A stretch of 64,000 bases of DNA, taken from Marinilabilia sp. UBA5340 (lineage in GTDB: Bacteria; Bacteroidota; Bacteroidia; Bacteroidales; Marinilabiliaceae). Location of the stretch: contig DHQK01000129.1 in assembly GCA_002411085.1 (NCBI GenBank), positions 42,127 through 106,126 on the forward strand, in the 5' to 3' direction. Positions within the stretch are counted from its first letter, which is position 1, and the number at the start of each line of letters is the position of its first letter. This document shows, piece by piece, positions 36,855 to 47,634 of the stretch. Position numbers and translations under genes: made by a program. The notes under the pieces were generated by a model. It ran no database searches. It was not told the DNA's origin and was given only the letters and a program-made list of their open reading frames with translations.

Positions 36855-37208
36855 ATGTATCAGTTTGTTTCAGTTTTGGTAATTCTGGTCAGTATTTTGT
36901 TGGTTTTGATCGTACTAGTTCAGAATTCCAAAGGTGGTGGCCTGGCCTCTAATTTTTCGGCCTCAAATCAGGTAATGGGAGTTCGTAAAACGGCCGACTT
37001 CCTCGAAAAAGCCACTTGGACATTGGCTAGTGGTTTGCTGGTTCTTGCCTTTGTTTCCGTAATGGTACTGCCACGAGGTGAGATGCAGTCGGGATCTGCA
37101 ATTGATGAAGAAATTCAAAATATGAATATGCCTTCTCAGGAATTGCCGGATTTTGGTGTAGGTGGTGAAGATGCTGCTACCGAAGAAGCCGCCGGTGATA
37201 GCTTGTAA
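36855..37208 (+). CDS. secG: Preprotein translocase subunit SecG
   Basis: SecG is the small accessory membrane subunit of SecYEG. Two transmembrane helices (residues about 4-23, VSVLVILVSILLVLIVLVQ, and about 54-73) flank the cytosolic loop with the family motif QNSKGGGLASNF (23-34). The C-terminal acidic tail (about 75-117, ending in a Glu/Ala-rich stretch) is longer than in E. coli, as often in Bacteroidota. It is the last gene before a strong terminator; 11 bases after the acidic protein. Confidence 0.94.
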   Translation: MYQFVSVLVILVSILLVLIVLVQNSKGGGLASNFSASNQVMGVRKTADFLEKATWTLASGLLVLAFVSVMVLPRGEMQSGSAIDEEIQNMNMPSQELPDFGVGGEDAATEEAAGDSL

Positions 37209-37235
37209 GAAGTTATACATTAAAAAAAAATGACA

Positions 37236-37268
37236 GAGTGTCAGCAAGTGCTGACACTCTTTTTTTTG
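37236..37268 (+). terminator. Rho-independent terminator after secG
   Basis: GAGTGTCAGCA pairs perfectly with TGCTGACACTC around a 2-nt AG loop, followed by nine T. It ends the sigma-54 activator-lptE-secG transcript and isolates groESL. Confidence 0.93.
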
Positions 37269-37509
37269 CTTTTTTTTCGGCCTCTGGTTGGCTAATGTGT
37301 TGATTCTTAAAACCGGATTGGATACCTTTAGCTGTGATCTCCTGTAGTTGCAGCTATTTATCCAAATGACAAGTGTTCTTTCTGATCATGGTATTCGTGC
37401 AAAAATGTCTGTTTTTTCGGGACAAATGGAGTTGTCAGGCATTTGGCATAATTTGTGAATAAAATGGTGACGGAATAATTAATTTGTTTAACGTCTAAAT
37501 GAAATAGAA
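37269..37509. promoter_or_regulatory. groES upstream region, no CIRCE element seen
   Basis: The 241-base region must contain the groESL promoter. I see no CIRCE-type inverted repeat (TTAGCACTC-N9-GAGTGCTAA) and no exact TAnnTTTG box; TAATTTG variants occur near 37448 and 37480. Heat-shock control, if any, must use another system. Confidence 0.4.
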
Positions 37510-37788
37510 ATGTCAACATTGAAAGGAAAAATTCTTGCCGGTAAGGTTTTGGTAAAACCACAGGCAGCCGAAGAAAAAACTTCAAGTGGAATTATCATTC
37601 CTGATTCAGCCAAAGAAAAGCCCTTGAAAGGGGAAGTGGTGCTGACCGGGGCCGACAAAAAGGATGAGCCCATGGAAGTGAAAGCCGGTGATGTGGTATT
37701 GTACGGAAAATATGCCGGAACCGAACTGAATATCGACGGTGAGGATTATTTACTCATCTCACAATCCGACATTCTTTACATCGCGTAA
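37510..37788 (+). CDS. groES: Co-chaperonin GroES
   Basis: GroES forms the heptameric lid on GroEL. The 92 aa show the N-terminal strand KGKILAGKVLVKPQAAEEKTSSGIIIPDSAKEKP with the mobile loop (about 18-33), GEVVLTG, VKAGDVVLYGKYAGTEL and the C-terminal YLLISQSDILYIA. Normal length, followed by groEL after 33 bases in the usual bicistronic order. Confidence 0.98.
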   Translation: MSTLKGKILAGKVLVKPQAAEEKTSSGIIIPDSAKEKPLKGEVVLTGADKKDEPMEVKAGDVVLYGKYAGTELNIDGEDYLLISQSDILYIA

Positions 37789-37800
37789 CTTTAAACTTAA

Positions 37801-39459
<1,659 letters not shown>

Positions 39460-39491
39460 AAAAAATCAGACCTAAGTCTGTGGAATATTTT

Positions 39492-39516
39492 AAGGGTGCT
39501 TTTTAGCACCCTTTTT
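39492..39516 (+). terminator. Rho-independent terminator after groEL
   Basis: AAGGGTGC pairs with GCACCCTT around a 6-nt loop and is followed by TTTT (39492-39516), 33 bases after the groEL stop. Confidence 0.9.
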
Positions 39517-39561
39517 GCTTTTATAATTTTTGTGAGTCTTTCTAATCCCAGTTAACTATGC

Positions 39562-39589
39562 TCTATTCACTATTCACCATTCACCATTC
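39562..39589. repeat. Four-unit 7-bp tandem repeat overlapping the epimerase stop codon
   Basis: Read on the plus strand the units are TCTATTC, ACTATTC, ACCATTC, ACCATTC. The last unit and part of the third lie inside the epimerase coding end (C-terminal NREW and stop). The tract is too short and its units too similar to be CRISPR. Confidence 0.7.
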
Positions 39590-40543
39590 TCTATTTTTAT
39601 ACCACTCTACAAATGATTTTAACCCTTCTTCCAGGCTGACTCCGGGTTTGTAACCCAATAGTTTTTCTGCCTTATCAATACTGGCAAAGGTGATGTTAAC
39701 ATCGCCGGGTTGCATAGGCAGGCGTTCAATCCTGGGAGTAGTTTCTGTAGCCTGAGCAATCTTTTCCACCAACTGACTTAATGAAACAGGATGGTTGTTG
39801 CCCAGGTTGATGGTTTCGAATACATTATTATGAGACATCAGGTATTCCATGGTCTTGCATATACCAAATACGGTATCGCTGATAAAAGTATAATCGCGGG
39901 AGGTGGAACCATCACCAAAGAGCGTGAGCGGAGTTCCTTCAAACATCATTTTTGTGAACTTATGAATGGCCAGGTCCGGTCGTTGGCGAGGGCCAAATAC
40001 CGTAAAAAAACGCATGTTTACGATGTCAATATGGTAAAGGTGGTGCCAGGTATGATTGATTAGTTCACAGGCTTTCTTTGAGAATGCATAGGGCGAAATA
40101 GGATTATCCACATTCAGCTCTTCGTGCCACGGAGTGTTGGGATTGTTGCCATACACCGATGAAGAACTGGCAAAAGCCATTTTTTTAATTCCGTATTTTT
40201 CCATAGAACTTAAGACCACACGGGTAGCTGTTATGTTGTGTTCAATGTAGCTTTGTGGAGCCTGTATGCTGGGACGCACACCTGCTTTTCCCGCGAGATG
40301 GATCACGATATCTGCACCTTCAGAAAAAATCTTCTCTGTAGTTTCCTCATTGGTAAGGTCGTTTTCAAAAAAAGAGAATTTTGGATGTTCAATGAATCCG
40401 GATAGATTAGATTGCTTTATTTCCGGAGGGTAAAAGGGGTCAAAGTTGTCAATTCCAAGTACTTTATGCCCTTGTTTCAGTAGTGATTCCGTTACATGAG
40501 ATCCTATAAATCCGGCACATCCGGTGACTATAATTTTGTACAT
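39581..40543 (-). CDS. NAD-dependent nucleotide-sugar epimerase, UDP-glucuronate 4-epimerase-like
   Basis: Extended short-chain dehydrogenase fold. It has the Rossmann motif TGCAGFIGS (7-15), IDNFDPFYPPEIKQSN typical of the UDP-glucuronate 4-epimerase subgroup, HLAGKAGVRPSI, the catalytic Ser/Thr block ASSSSVYG, YAFSK (YxxxK) and RFFTVFGPRQRPDLAI. The likely reaction is UDP-glucuronate to UDP-galacturonate, providing precursor for surface polysaccharide; UDP-glucose/galactose epimerase is less likely given GVRPSI. 320 aa, cytoplasmic, monocistronic between groEL and lepA. The 3' end carries a short tandem repeat. Confidence 0.88.
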   Translation of the reverse strand: MYKIIVTGCAGFIGSHVTESLLKQGHKVLGIDNFDPFYPPEIKQSNLSGFIEHPKFSFFENDLTNEETTEKIFSEGADIVIHLAGKAGVRPSIQAPQSYIEHNITATRVVLSSMEKYGIKKMAFASSSSVYGNNPNTPWHEELNVDNPISPYAFSKKACELINHTWHHLYHIDIVNMRFFTVFGPRQRPDLAIHKFTKMMFEGTPLTLFGDGSTSRDYTFISDTVFGICKTMEYLMSHNNVFETINLGNNHPVSLSQLVEKIAQATETTPRIERLPMQPGDVNITFASIDKAEKLLGYKPGVSLEEGLKSFVEWYKNREW

Positions 40544-40877
40544 AAAAGGCTGTTTTTACAAAACTGCTATTTTAACCTATTTTAGCGCCATTTTCAAGAG
40601 GTTACCTGCTTTTATTTTTCCAATGCCCCGGAATCTTTGGTGAGTAGCTGAATATGTATGTTGAACAGAAGATGGGAGATTGAGTTATAGCTCTTTTGTG
40701 AATAATGCAGCTTGAAATTTAGCCGCTATCTTAGTCTCTTTTATATGAGGTTTAGCTGTAATATTTGAATATCTTTGCAGCCTGAAATTGGGATAGTAGT
40801 TTTTTATCGAAGAGGCTGTTATCTTTGCATTAAAAGCGAAGGCTTTTGTTTTATTGTTGATAAATATTTTCTCATAT
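40544..40877. other. Divergent intergenic region between epimerase and lepA
   Basis: 334 bases without a gene. On the lepA side it holds two TATCTTTG boxes (40770-40777 and 40820-40827), 50 bases apart. No clear promoter box is visible for the epimerase. Confidence 0.5.
40770..40827 (+). promoter_or_regulatory. Two tandem promoter boxes upstream of lepA
   Basis: TATCTTTG occurs at 40770-40777 and again at 40820-40827; both match TAnnTTTG exactly. The downstream one lies 50 bases before the lepA ATG and is the stronger candidate by position. The -33 regions are T-rich but not consensus. Confidence 0.5.
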
Positions 40878-42665
40878 ATGGACCATATAAGGAACTTTTG
40901 CATCATTGCCCATATCGATCACGGAAAGAGTACGTTGGCTGACAGACTGCTGCAGAGAACTAAAACCGTTTCGGACAGGGAGTTGCTCGAGCAAACGCTT
41001 GACAGCATGGATTTGGAGCGGGAGCGGGGCATAACCATTAAGAGTCATGCTATTCAGATGCAATATCCCAAGGATGATCAGGTATTCACATTGAATTTAA
41101 TTGACACCCCGGGGCACGTGGATTTCTCTTACGAGGTTTCACGATCTATTGCTGCATGCGAGGGGGCTTTGCTTATTGTGGATGCCACTCAGGGAATTCA
41201 GGCCCAGACCATCAGTAATCTCTATCAGGCCGTTGATCACGATTTGACTATTATACCTGTTCTCAATAAAATGGACATGGATAGTGCTATGCCAGAGGAG
41301 GTTGAGGATCAGATAATTGATCTTATTGGGTGCGACCGAAGTGAAATTATCCGTGCCAGTGGAAAAACCGGAATGGGGGCTGATGAAATACTGGAAGCCA
41401 TTGTTGAGCGAATAGCCCCGCCTGTAGGTGATCCCAAAGGCCCTTTGCAGGCCCTTATCTTCGACTCGGTATTTAATAGCTTCCGAGGTATTATTGCTTA
41501 CTTTAAAGTTGTCAACGGGGAAATTCGCAAAGGAGATAAAGTAAAGTTTGTCAACACCGGAAAACAATACGAAGCGGATGAAATAGGGGTTCTGAAACTG
41601 GGAATGATTCCAAGGGATGTCCTGAAAACCGGTGATGTGGGGTATATCATTTCAGGAATAAAAACCAGCAAGGAAGTTAAAGTAGGAGATACCATTACCC
41701 ACGTGGATAGACCATGCTCCAAAGCTATTTCCGGTTTTGAGGAGGTGAAGCCTATGGTTTTTGCAGGTGTTTATCCCATCGATACTGACGATTACGAAGA
41801 TTTGCGTGTGGCTATTGAAAAACTACAGCTTAATGATGCATCTCTCACTTTTCAGCCCGAATCATCTGTAGCTCTTGGATTTGGGTTTCGGTGTGGCTTT
41901 TTGGGGATGCTGCACATGGAGATCGTTCAGGAACGGCTTGACCGGGAGTTTGATATGGATGTGATTACCACTGTTCCAAACGTACCTTACAAGGTGTTTA
42001 CCAAGCAGGATGAAGTTCTGGAAGTGCATAACCCCTCAGGACTTCCCGAGCCGACGGTTATTGATCATGTGGAAGAACCTTTTATTCGTGCTCAGATAAT
42101 AACCCAGGCTGACTTTATTGGCCCCATAATGAGTCTGTGTCTTAATAAGCGCGGAGAGTTAGTCAATCAACACTATCTTACGGCCGATCGTGTGGAGTTG
42201 AGTTACGATATGCCGCTTGCTGAAATTGTTTTTGATTTTTATGATAAACTCAAAAGTATTTCCAAAGGCTACGCTTCGTTTGATTACTATACCACCGGCT
42301 ATCGTACATCTAAACTGGTTCGGCTTGATGTTCTGTTGAATGGTGAGCCCGTTGATGCCCTTTCGACACTTACGCATTTCGATAATGCTTATCCTTTTGG
42401 GCGCAGAATGTGTGAAAAACTGAAAGAGCTAATCCCTCGTCAGCAATTTGATGTAGCTATCCAGGCGGCTATCGGTGCCAAGATTATTGCCCGGGAAACA
42501 GTGAAAGCACTGCGGAAAGATGTGACAGCTAAGTGCTACGGAGGCGATATTTCAAGGAAACGCAAGTTGTTGGAGAAACAAAAGAAAGGAAAAAAACGGA
42601 TGAAGCAGGTAGGGAATGTGGAAGTGCCCCAAAAAGCTTTTCTTTCTGTGTTGAAACTGGATTAA
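40878..42665 (+). CDS. lepA: Elongation factor 4 (LepA)
   Basis: LepA is a ribosome-bound GTPase linked to back-translocation and initiation/assembly fidelity. The 595 aa have G1 AHIDHGKST (10-18), G2 ERGITIKS, G3 DTPGHVDF, G4 NKMD, domain II/III, and the LepA-specific C-terminal domain ([19 protein letters not shown] near the end). The start is ATG 40878 ([16 protein letters not shown]); eight upstream in-frame residues do not belong to the family. Ends at a strong terminator. Confidence 0.98.
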   Translation: MDHIRNFCIIAHIDHGKSTLADRLLQRTKTVSDRELLEQTLDSMDLERERGITIKSHAIQMQYPKDDQVFTLNLIDTPGHVDFSYEVSRSIAACEGALLIVDATQGIQAQTISNLYQAVDHDLTIIPVLNKMDMDSAMPEEVEDQIIDLIGCDRSEIIRASGKTGMGADEILEAIVERIAPPVGDPKGPLQALIFDSVFNSFRGIIAYFKVVNGEIRKGDKVKFVNTGKQYEADEIGVLKLGMIPRDVLKTGDVGYIISGIKTSKEVKVGDTITHVDRPCSKAISGFEEVKPMVFAGVYPIDTDDYEDLRVAIEKLQLNDASLTFQPESSVALGFGFRCGFLGMLHMEIVQERLDREFDMDVITTVPNVPYKVFTKQDEVLEVHNPSGLPEPTVIDHVEEPFIRAQIITQADFIGPIMSLCLNKRGELVNQHYLTADRVELSYDMPLAEIVFDFYDKLKSISKGYASFDYYTTGYRTSKLVRLDVLLNGEPVDALSTLTHFDNAYPFGRRMCEKLKELIPRQQFDVAIQAAIGAKIIARETVKALRKDVTAKCYGGDISRKRKLLEKQKKGKKRMKQVGNVEVPQKAFLSVLKLD

Positions 42666-42690
42666 TAATACAAGCAGTTACAAAAAACAA

Positions 42691-42722
42691 AAAAACGGAT
42701 TGATATATCGATCCGTTTTTTT
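42691..42722 (+). terminator. Rho-independent terminator after lepA
   Basis: AAAAACGGAT pairs with ATCCGTTTTT, with inner pairing through TGAT/ATCG, then a T-run. The A-run on the left gives it potential to serve the convergent rprY end as well. Confidence 0.9.
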
Positions 42723-42822
42723 GTTTTAATATTTTTTCAGGCCACAACAAAAATACCCGGTCCGTAATACTTAATTTGTACCGAACCGGTTATTCTTTTG
42801 AAATATCCTAACCAAAGAAGAC

Positions 42823-43506
42823 TTAAAGAACGAGTTTATATCCTTTTCCGTGAACGTTAATGATTTCCACGGCAGGCTCATCTTTGAGGTGTTTTCTCAG
42901 TTTGGTGATATAAACGTCCATGCTTCGGGCGTTAAAGTAATTGTCATCTACCCAGATGGTCTTTAATGCGAAGTTGCGCTCCAATACTTTGTTGGCATTG
43001 TTGCAAAGCAATTTCAGCAATTCAGATTCCTTGGTAGTCAATTTTACTACTTTGTCACCGTCGATCAACTGTTGTTTTTGCGTGTCGAATTTGTATTTCC
43101 CCAACTGGAAAACTTCCTGGTTGGCCAGTCCGCCTTTGGTGCGGCGCAAAATGGCTTCGATGCGGAACAACAGCTCTTCCATGCTGAAAGGCTTGGCAAT
43201 GTAATCGTCGGCACCAATCTTAAAGCCTTGGAAGATATCTTCTTTCATCGATTTTGCGGTGAGGAAGATAATGGGCACATCGGTGTTGACCATTCGTATT
43301 TCCTTGGCCAGTGTAAAGCCGTCTTTTTTGGGCATCATCACATCAAAAATACAGACATCGTATTTTTTGTTCATGAATGCATCATAACCCTGCTCCCCAT
43401 CGGGCATCAGGTCGGTTTCGTAGCCTTTGGCCTCGAGATATTCACGAAGCAGCATACCTAAGTTCTCATCGTCTTCGGTCAGGAGAATTTTATATTCTTT
43501 TTCCAT
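42823..43506 (-). CDS. rprY: OmpR-family response regulator RprY
   Basis: Receiver domain (1-120) with acidic pocket EDD at 11-13, phospho-acceptor D55 in CIFDVMMPKKDG, T/K in FLTAKS and YIAKPF, then a winged-helix DNA-binding domain (about 130-227, ending GKGYKLVL). 227 aa. It is the downstream partner of the histidine kinase, overlapping it by 28 bases, so the two are translationally coupled. The pair matches the RprX-RprY system described in Bacteroides; target genes cannot be inferred here. Confidence 0.93.
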   Translation of the reverse strand: MEKEYKILLTEDDENLGMLLREYLEAKGYETDLMPDGEQGYDAFMNKKYDVCIFDVMMPKKDGFTLAKEIRMVNTDVPIIFLTAKSMKEDIFQGFKIGADDYIAKPFSMEELLFRIEAILRRTKGGLANQEVFQLGKYKFDTQKQQLIDGDKVVKLTTKESELLKLLCNNANKVLERNFALKTIWVDDNYFNARSMDVYITKLRKHLKDEPAVEIINVHGKGYKLVL

Positions 43507-45083
43507 TCCTTGGTACTTTTAAAAGGTAAAAATATTTCAAATTTAGTGCCTGAATTCAGTTCACTTTCAACGTTTATGGTTCCTCCGTGGTCTTCTACGA
43601 TTTTTTTGACGTAGGCCAGACCCAGTCCAAAACCTTTTACATTATGTATATTGCCGGTGGGTACCCGGTAAAACTTTTCAAAGATACGCTTTAAATTGTC
43701 TTTTGAAATACCCAGGCCGTTATCTTGTATTGATATTACGATGCCACCTTTCGGACGGTTCCATGTTTTTACATGAAATATGGGTTTGCCCCTTCGGTAT
43801 TTCAAGGCATTGTCCAACAAATTGTGGATGACATTGGTGAAATGGACTTCATCCACATAAGCCGTTGGATTTTTGGCATCCAGTTTTTCAATGATCTGAC
43901 CCTCTTTGTTTTCTACCTTCAGCTTAAAGTTGTTGGTTACTTTCCCAATCAGCTCATTGATGTTTACTTTTTTAATCTTCAGGCTGGCACTTCCTTTTTC
44001 AAAGATAGCCATTTGCAGGACTTTTTCAACCTGAAAACCGAGTCTTTTGCTTTCATCCTGGATAACACCCGATATATGTTTCAGACTATTAGGGCTTTTC
44101 GCCACTGAAGCATCTTTTAACATTTGTGATGCAAGAGATATGGTAGAGATGGGTGTCTTAAATTCATGGGTCATATTATTGATGAAATCATTTTTGATTT
44201 CATCCAGACGTTTCTGCTTTACAATGATAACAATTGTAAGGATAGATGCCAAAACCATGATAAGGGTAAATACCGCACTGGGTAAAACCATTCCCATGGA
44301 ATCCATGATATAATTTGGGCGCTCGGGAAAGTAGAGCTGTATATGGTTTGCTTTGGGGTGGAGGTCGTTTGGGAAAAGATATTTTTGATATATAAAGTTG
44401 GCCTCTTCTTCCTCAAAACCAGCTGTGGAGATAACCCTGTTTCCCCTGGAGTCTACAATCGAAAATTCATAAGGTAACTTTATTCCCCTGTCCTCAAATT
44501 CTTTGAGTAAAAATGCATCCACCAGCTCTCTGTCTACACGCTGACCAATGGGTTGATCATCGAAAAGGTCTTTGAGAAGCCTGGTTCGTTGCTCGTCCAT
44601 TTTATTTCTGAGCTGAATTTGCATGTTGTTAAAGTAAGTTGACAGTGGATCTGTTGTCTCAGATTTATTGAAAATCATTGGAGTTGTTTCTCTGTAAGAG
44701 AAAACGATTGAGTCCTTTCTTGAGGTAGAGAACTCGGTATTCATTTTAGATCCCTGGATAAAAAAGTCAAAGGTAATATCCAATAATTGCGGAATTTCTT
44801 CTGTCTGGAGGGTGTTTTTTTTCCCGGAAAAATATTTATTTTCTTTCCTCAGGTTTTCCGGGAGTTTGTTGATGGGGTTGAGTTTGAGTTGAGCCCCCAG
44901 TTTGCTGGTTTCATTGATTTCAAGGCGTGAAATGACCTGATCCATCGTTTGACGGACTGTCTGGTCAAAATGTTCTTCCTTAATTTTGGTGGCGTTTTTA
45001 ATCCACAGGGTTTGAATATAAATTAGCCCTGAAAGTGTGAACGCTATGATAACGGTCAATACCCAAATGAATTTCCTGCTCAT
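43479..45083 (-). CDS. rprX: Membrane sensor histidine kinase RprX
   Basis: 534 aa. TM1 at about 5-28 (FIWVLTVIIAFTLSGLIYIQ), a periplasmic sensor of about 235 residues with no recognised ligand fold, TM2 at about 266-288, then HisKA with phospho-acceptor H306 in NNMTHEFKTPISTI and HATPase with N-box HNLLDNALKYRRG, G1 DNGLGIS, F-box and G2 GFGLGLAYVKKIVEDHGG. No HAMP or PAS domain is visible between TM2 and HisKA. Transcribed before rprY. Confidence 0.92.
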   Translation of the reverse strand: MSRKFIWVLTVIIAFTLSGLIYIQTLWIKNATKIKEEHFDQTVRQTMDQVISRLEINETSKLGAQLKLNPINKLPENLRKENKYFSGKKNTLQTEEIPQLLDITFDFFIQGSKMNTEFSTSRKDSIVFSYRETTPMIFNKSETTDPLSTYFNNMQIQLRNKMDEQRTRLLKDLFDDQPIGQRVDRELVDAFLLKEFEDRGIKLPYEFSIVDSRGNRVISTAGFEEEEANFIYQKYLFPNDLHPKANHIQLYFPERPNYIMDSMGMVLPSAVFTLIMVLASILTIVIIVKQKRLDEIKNDFINNMTHEFKTPISTISLASQMLKDASVAKSPNSLKHISGVIQDESKRLGFQVEKVLQMAIFEKGSASLKIKKVNINELIGKVTNNFKLKVENKEGQIIEKLDAKNPTAYVDEVHFTNVIHNLLDNALKYRRGKPIFHVKTWNRPKGGIVISIQDNGLGISKDNLKRIFEKFYRVPTGNIHNVKGFGLGLAYVKKIVEDHGGTINVESELNSGTKFEIFLPFKSTKEWKKNIKFS

Positions 45084-45189
45084 ATTACAAAAATAACGGG
45101 TTGTTCCGGATTTTCCTTTTGATTAACATTAATTAACTCTATGTCTTGATTTTCAGTTAATAAAGGTTTTTTTAAATGTATGGGTGACG

Positions 45190-45933
45190 TTAATTTGCGT
45201 AGTCTTGCGTTTCTACATTTTCCAGAGCTTCACTGGCAGCTTTTTGTTCTGCTTCTTTTTTTGAACTGCCTTTCCCTTCTCCGGAGACTTGATCACGAAT
45301 GATGGCCCTTGCAATGAATACCGGAGTGTTTTCTTTGGATTCAGGATATTCTTCAGTGATGAAGTGAACGGGACATTTATTTTTCTGCCCCCATTCAATT
45401 AAAATAGATTTATAATTGGTGTCGTTTTCCACAATTTGTTTAAGATCCAGGTATTGGGCCAGTATGCGGTTGCGTACAAATTTTCGGGCACTTCCATATC
45501 CCTTATCAAGAAATACGGCACCTATTATTGCCTCCAGAGCATCTCCGAGAATGTGGGTTTGTGATATATCTCCGGGCGGATGAAACCTGATCCACTTCTT
45601 TAGGCCCATGTCTTGTGCAATCTGGTTGAGATTGGTGCGGCTGACAATTCGGGACCTGGTTTTTGTGAGAAATCCCTCATCTTCCGATGGATAGAGATTA
45701 TACAATTCCTGGGCCACAATGGCTCCGAGAATGGCATCTCCCAAATATTCAAGTCTTTCGTTATTGAATGGTTCGTTGGAATGTTTTCGTCTCAGCGCAG
45801 ATTTATGGATCAGCGCTTGTTGGTATAAGGCTGTTTTCCCGGGACGAATTCCGGTAGTAGAATTTATAAATCGATAAAACTTTCTTCCTTTGCGGGAAAA
45901 AAGTTTTATCGATTTGAAAAGCGGTATAAACAC
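45190..45933 (-). CDS. rnc: Ribonuclease III (GTG start)
   Basis: RNase III cleaves double-stranded RNA in rRNA and mRNA processing. The 247 aa have the catalytic signature NERLEYLGDAILG (58-70, with E60 and D67), the second acidic site GDALEAIIGAVFLD, and a C-terminal double-strand RNA binding domain ending in GKGSSKKEAEQKAASEAL. The start codon is GTG at 45933, three bases after the fabF stop; no ATG lies between it and the conserved region. acpP-fabF-rnc is a common bacterial order. Confidence 0.96.
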   Translation of the reverse strand: MFIPLFKSIKLFSRKGRKFYRFINSTTGIRPGKTALYQQALIHKSALRRKHSNEPFNNERLEYLGDAILGAIVAQELYNLYPSEDEGFLTKTRSRIVSRTNLNQIAQDMGLKKWIRFHPPGDISQTHILGDALEAIIGAVFLDKGYGSARKFVRNRILAQYLDLKQIVENDTNYKSILIEWGQKNKCPVHFITEEYPESKENTPVFIARAIIRDQVSGEGKGSSKKEAEQKAASEALENVETQDYAN

Positions 45934-45936
45934 AAC

Positions 45937-47187
45937 TTAATCTAATGCTTTGAATACCACACATGCATTGTGACCACCAAAGCCGAATGTGTTCGACATG
46001 GCCACTTTAATTTTCTTTTCCTGGGCCTTATTGGCTGTTAAATTGAGTTTTTCATCAATTTCCGGATCCAGGTCAAAAAGATTAATGGTCGGAGGAACAA
46101 TGCTGTTTTTCATTGCCAGAATAGAGGCAATGGATTCAATGGCTCCGGCAGCACCCAGAAGGTGACCGGTCATTGATTTTGTGGAGCTGATGTTCAGCTT
46201 GTACGCGTGATCTCCAAATACCTTCTGAATGGCAAGTGGTTCAGCGATGTCTCCCAAAGGGGTGGAAGTACCATGAACGTTGATGTAATCAACCTCTTCG
46301 GGTTTGATATTTCCATCTTTCAGTGCATTTTCCATTACTTTTTGAGCACCTAAACCTTCCGGATGTGGAGCGGTCAGGTGATGGGCATCCGCGGTCATTC
46401 CGCTACCTGCCAGTTCGCAATAGATTTTTGCACCGCGTTGCACGGCATGTTCATATTCTTCTATTACCAGGGCACCAGCACCTTCACCCATAACAAAGCC
46501 GTCGCGGCCTTTGTCGAACGGACGAGAGGCAGTGGCCGGATCATCGTTACGTGTTGAAATTGCCTGCATAGCATTAAAACCACCAACTCCTGCTTCGTTA
46601 ATAGCTGCTTCGGATCCACCAGTGATAAACATTTTGGCTTTTCCCAAACGGATTAGATCAAACGCACTGCCAATAGCATGCGTTGAGGAAGCACACGCCG
46701 ATACTGTCCCGAAATTGGGACCCCTTAGTCCATACTTCATTGAAATGTGTCCGGCCGCAATGTCCGAAATCATTTTGGGGATGAAGAAAGGATTGAAGCG
46801 GGGTACTTCGTTATTCTTAACGAACCCACGGGTTTCGTCGAGGAAGGTGATGATGCCACCAATACCTGCTCCCCAGATGACGCCTGCCATATCCTGGTCT
46901 ATGGTCTGGAGATCGATACCGGCATCCTGGTATGCCTGCTCAGCTGCAATCATTGCAAACTGAGCAAACATATCCAATTTTCTTGCTTCCTTACGATCGA
47001 AGTAATCGGCAGGTTTGTAGTCTTTTACCTCGCAAGCAAATTGTGTTTTGAAATGGGTGGCGTCAAATCGAGTAATGGGTGCAGCACCACTTACTCCTTG
47101 AACCAGGTTGTTCCAATACTCATCGATGGTTTTTCCAATCGGGGTAAAGGCGCCGAGCCCTGTAACTACTACTCTTTTTAACTCCAT
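45937..47187 (-). CDS. fabF: Beta-ketoacyl-ACP synthase II
   Basis: FabF condenses malonyl-ACP with acyl-ACP in fatty-acid elongation. The 416 aa have the catalytic Cys165 in TVSACASSTHA, the two His in NVHGTSTPLGD and SMTGHLLGAAG, and the final FGFGGHNAC. It lies 37 bases after acpP and 3 before rnc. Confidence 0.98.
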   Translation of the reverse strand: MELKRVVVTGLGAFTPIGKTIDEYWNNLVQGVSGAAPITRFDATHFKTQFACEVKDYKPADYFDRKEARKLDMFAQFAMIAAEQAYQDAGIDLQTIDQDMAGVIWGAGIGGIITFLDETRGFVKNNEVPRFNPFFIPKMISDIAAGHISMKYGLRGPNFGTVSACASSTHAIGSAFDLIRLGKAKMFITGGSEAAINEAGVGGFNAMQAISTRNDDPATASRPFDKGRDGFVMGEGAGALVIEEYEHAVQRGAKIYCELAGSGMTADAHHLTAPHPEGLGAQKVMENALKDGNIKPEEVDYINVHGTSTPLGDIAEPLAIQKVFGDHAYKLNISSTKSMTGHLLGAAGAIESIASILAMKNSIVPPTINLFDLDPEIDEKLNLTANKAQEKKIKVAMSNTFGFGGHNACVVFKALD

Positions 47188-47224
47188 AACTGCTTTTAAA
47201 GTATAACTCTACTTTTTTGACTGA

Positions 47225-47461
47225 TTACTTTGCGTTCTCTTCAATGTAAGCAATGGCGTCACCCACTGTACCGATGTTCTCTGCCTGATCATCAGGAATT
47301 GCGATGTTGAATTCTTTTTCGAACTCCATGATCAGCTCTACAGTGTCAAGAGAGTCAGCACCCAGGTCGTTGGTGAAACTGGCTTCGTTAGTTACTTCTG
47401 TTTCGTCAACTCCCAACTTGTCTACAATAATTGCCTTAACTCTTGATGCAATGTCTGACAT
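47225..47461 (-). CDS. acpP: Acyl carrier protein
   Basis: 78-aa acidic four-helix carrier. Ser37 in [16 protein letters not shown] is the 4'-phosphopantetheine site. The start is ATG 47461 ([12 protein letters not shown]); a longer in-frame extension upstream lies in the promoter region. First gene of acpP-fabF-rnc. Confidence 0.98.
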   Translation of the reverse strand: MSDIASRVKAIIVDKLGVDETEVTNEASFTNDLGADSLDTVELIMEFEKEFNIAIPDDQAENIGTVGDAIAYIEENAK

Positions 47462-47512
47462 AGCTTTAAATTTTAAGTTAATAATTGAAATTTTGGTTTT
47501 AAAACAACTGTG

Positions 47513-47544
47513 CAAAGAAAAAGATTTGCCCAAAATAAATCAAA
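47513..47544 (-). promoter_or_regulatory. Probable acpP promoter
   Basis: On the minus strand a TTTG (-33, 47541-47544) is followed after 20 bases by TTTCTTTG (47513-47520), one mismatch from TAnnTTTG. The box lies about 52 bases upstream of the acpP ATG. Confidence 0.45.
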
Positions 47545-47583
47545 TATTCCTTCAAGGAAATTAGTTTTCAGGCCTCTTTTTTC

Positions 47584-47591
47584 TAATTTTG
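47584..47591 (+). promoter_or_regulatory. Possible purN promoter (-7 box)
   Basis: TAATTTTG matches TAnnTTTG, 43 bases upstream of the purN ATG. The -33 element is weak. Confidence 0.4.
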
Positions 47592-47634
47592 GCAGGGCAA
47601 AAGTAGTATTTTTTTACAAGATAAAAATTTGATA

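Noticed and set aside
37269..37509. CIRCE element or sigma-32 box before groES
   Set aside because: No TTAGCACTC/GAGTGCTAA arms or plausible variant could be found. The GAGTG hairpin at 37236 is the secG terminator.
39562..39589. CRISPR-like repeat
   Set aside because: The repeat unit is 7 bp with no spacers; it is a simple tandem tract.
45088..45095. TATTTTTG box directly upstream of rprX
   Set aside because: Only 5 bases separate it from the ATG, so transcription would begin at or inside the gene; likely chance in an AT-rich gap.
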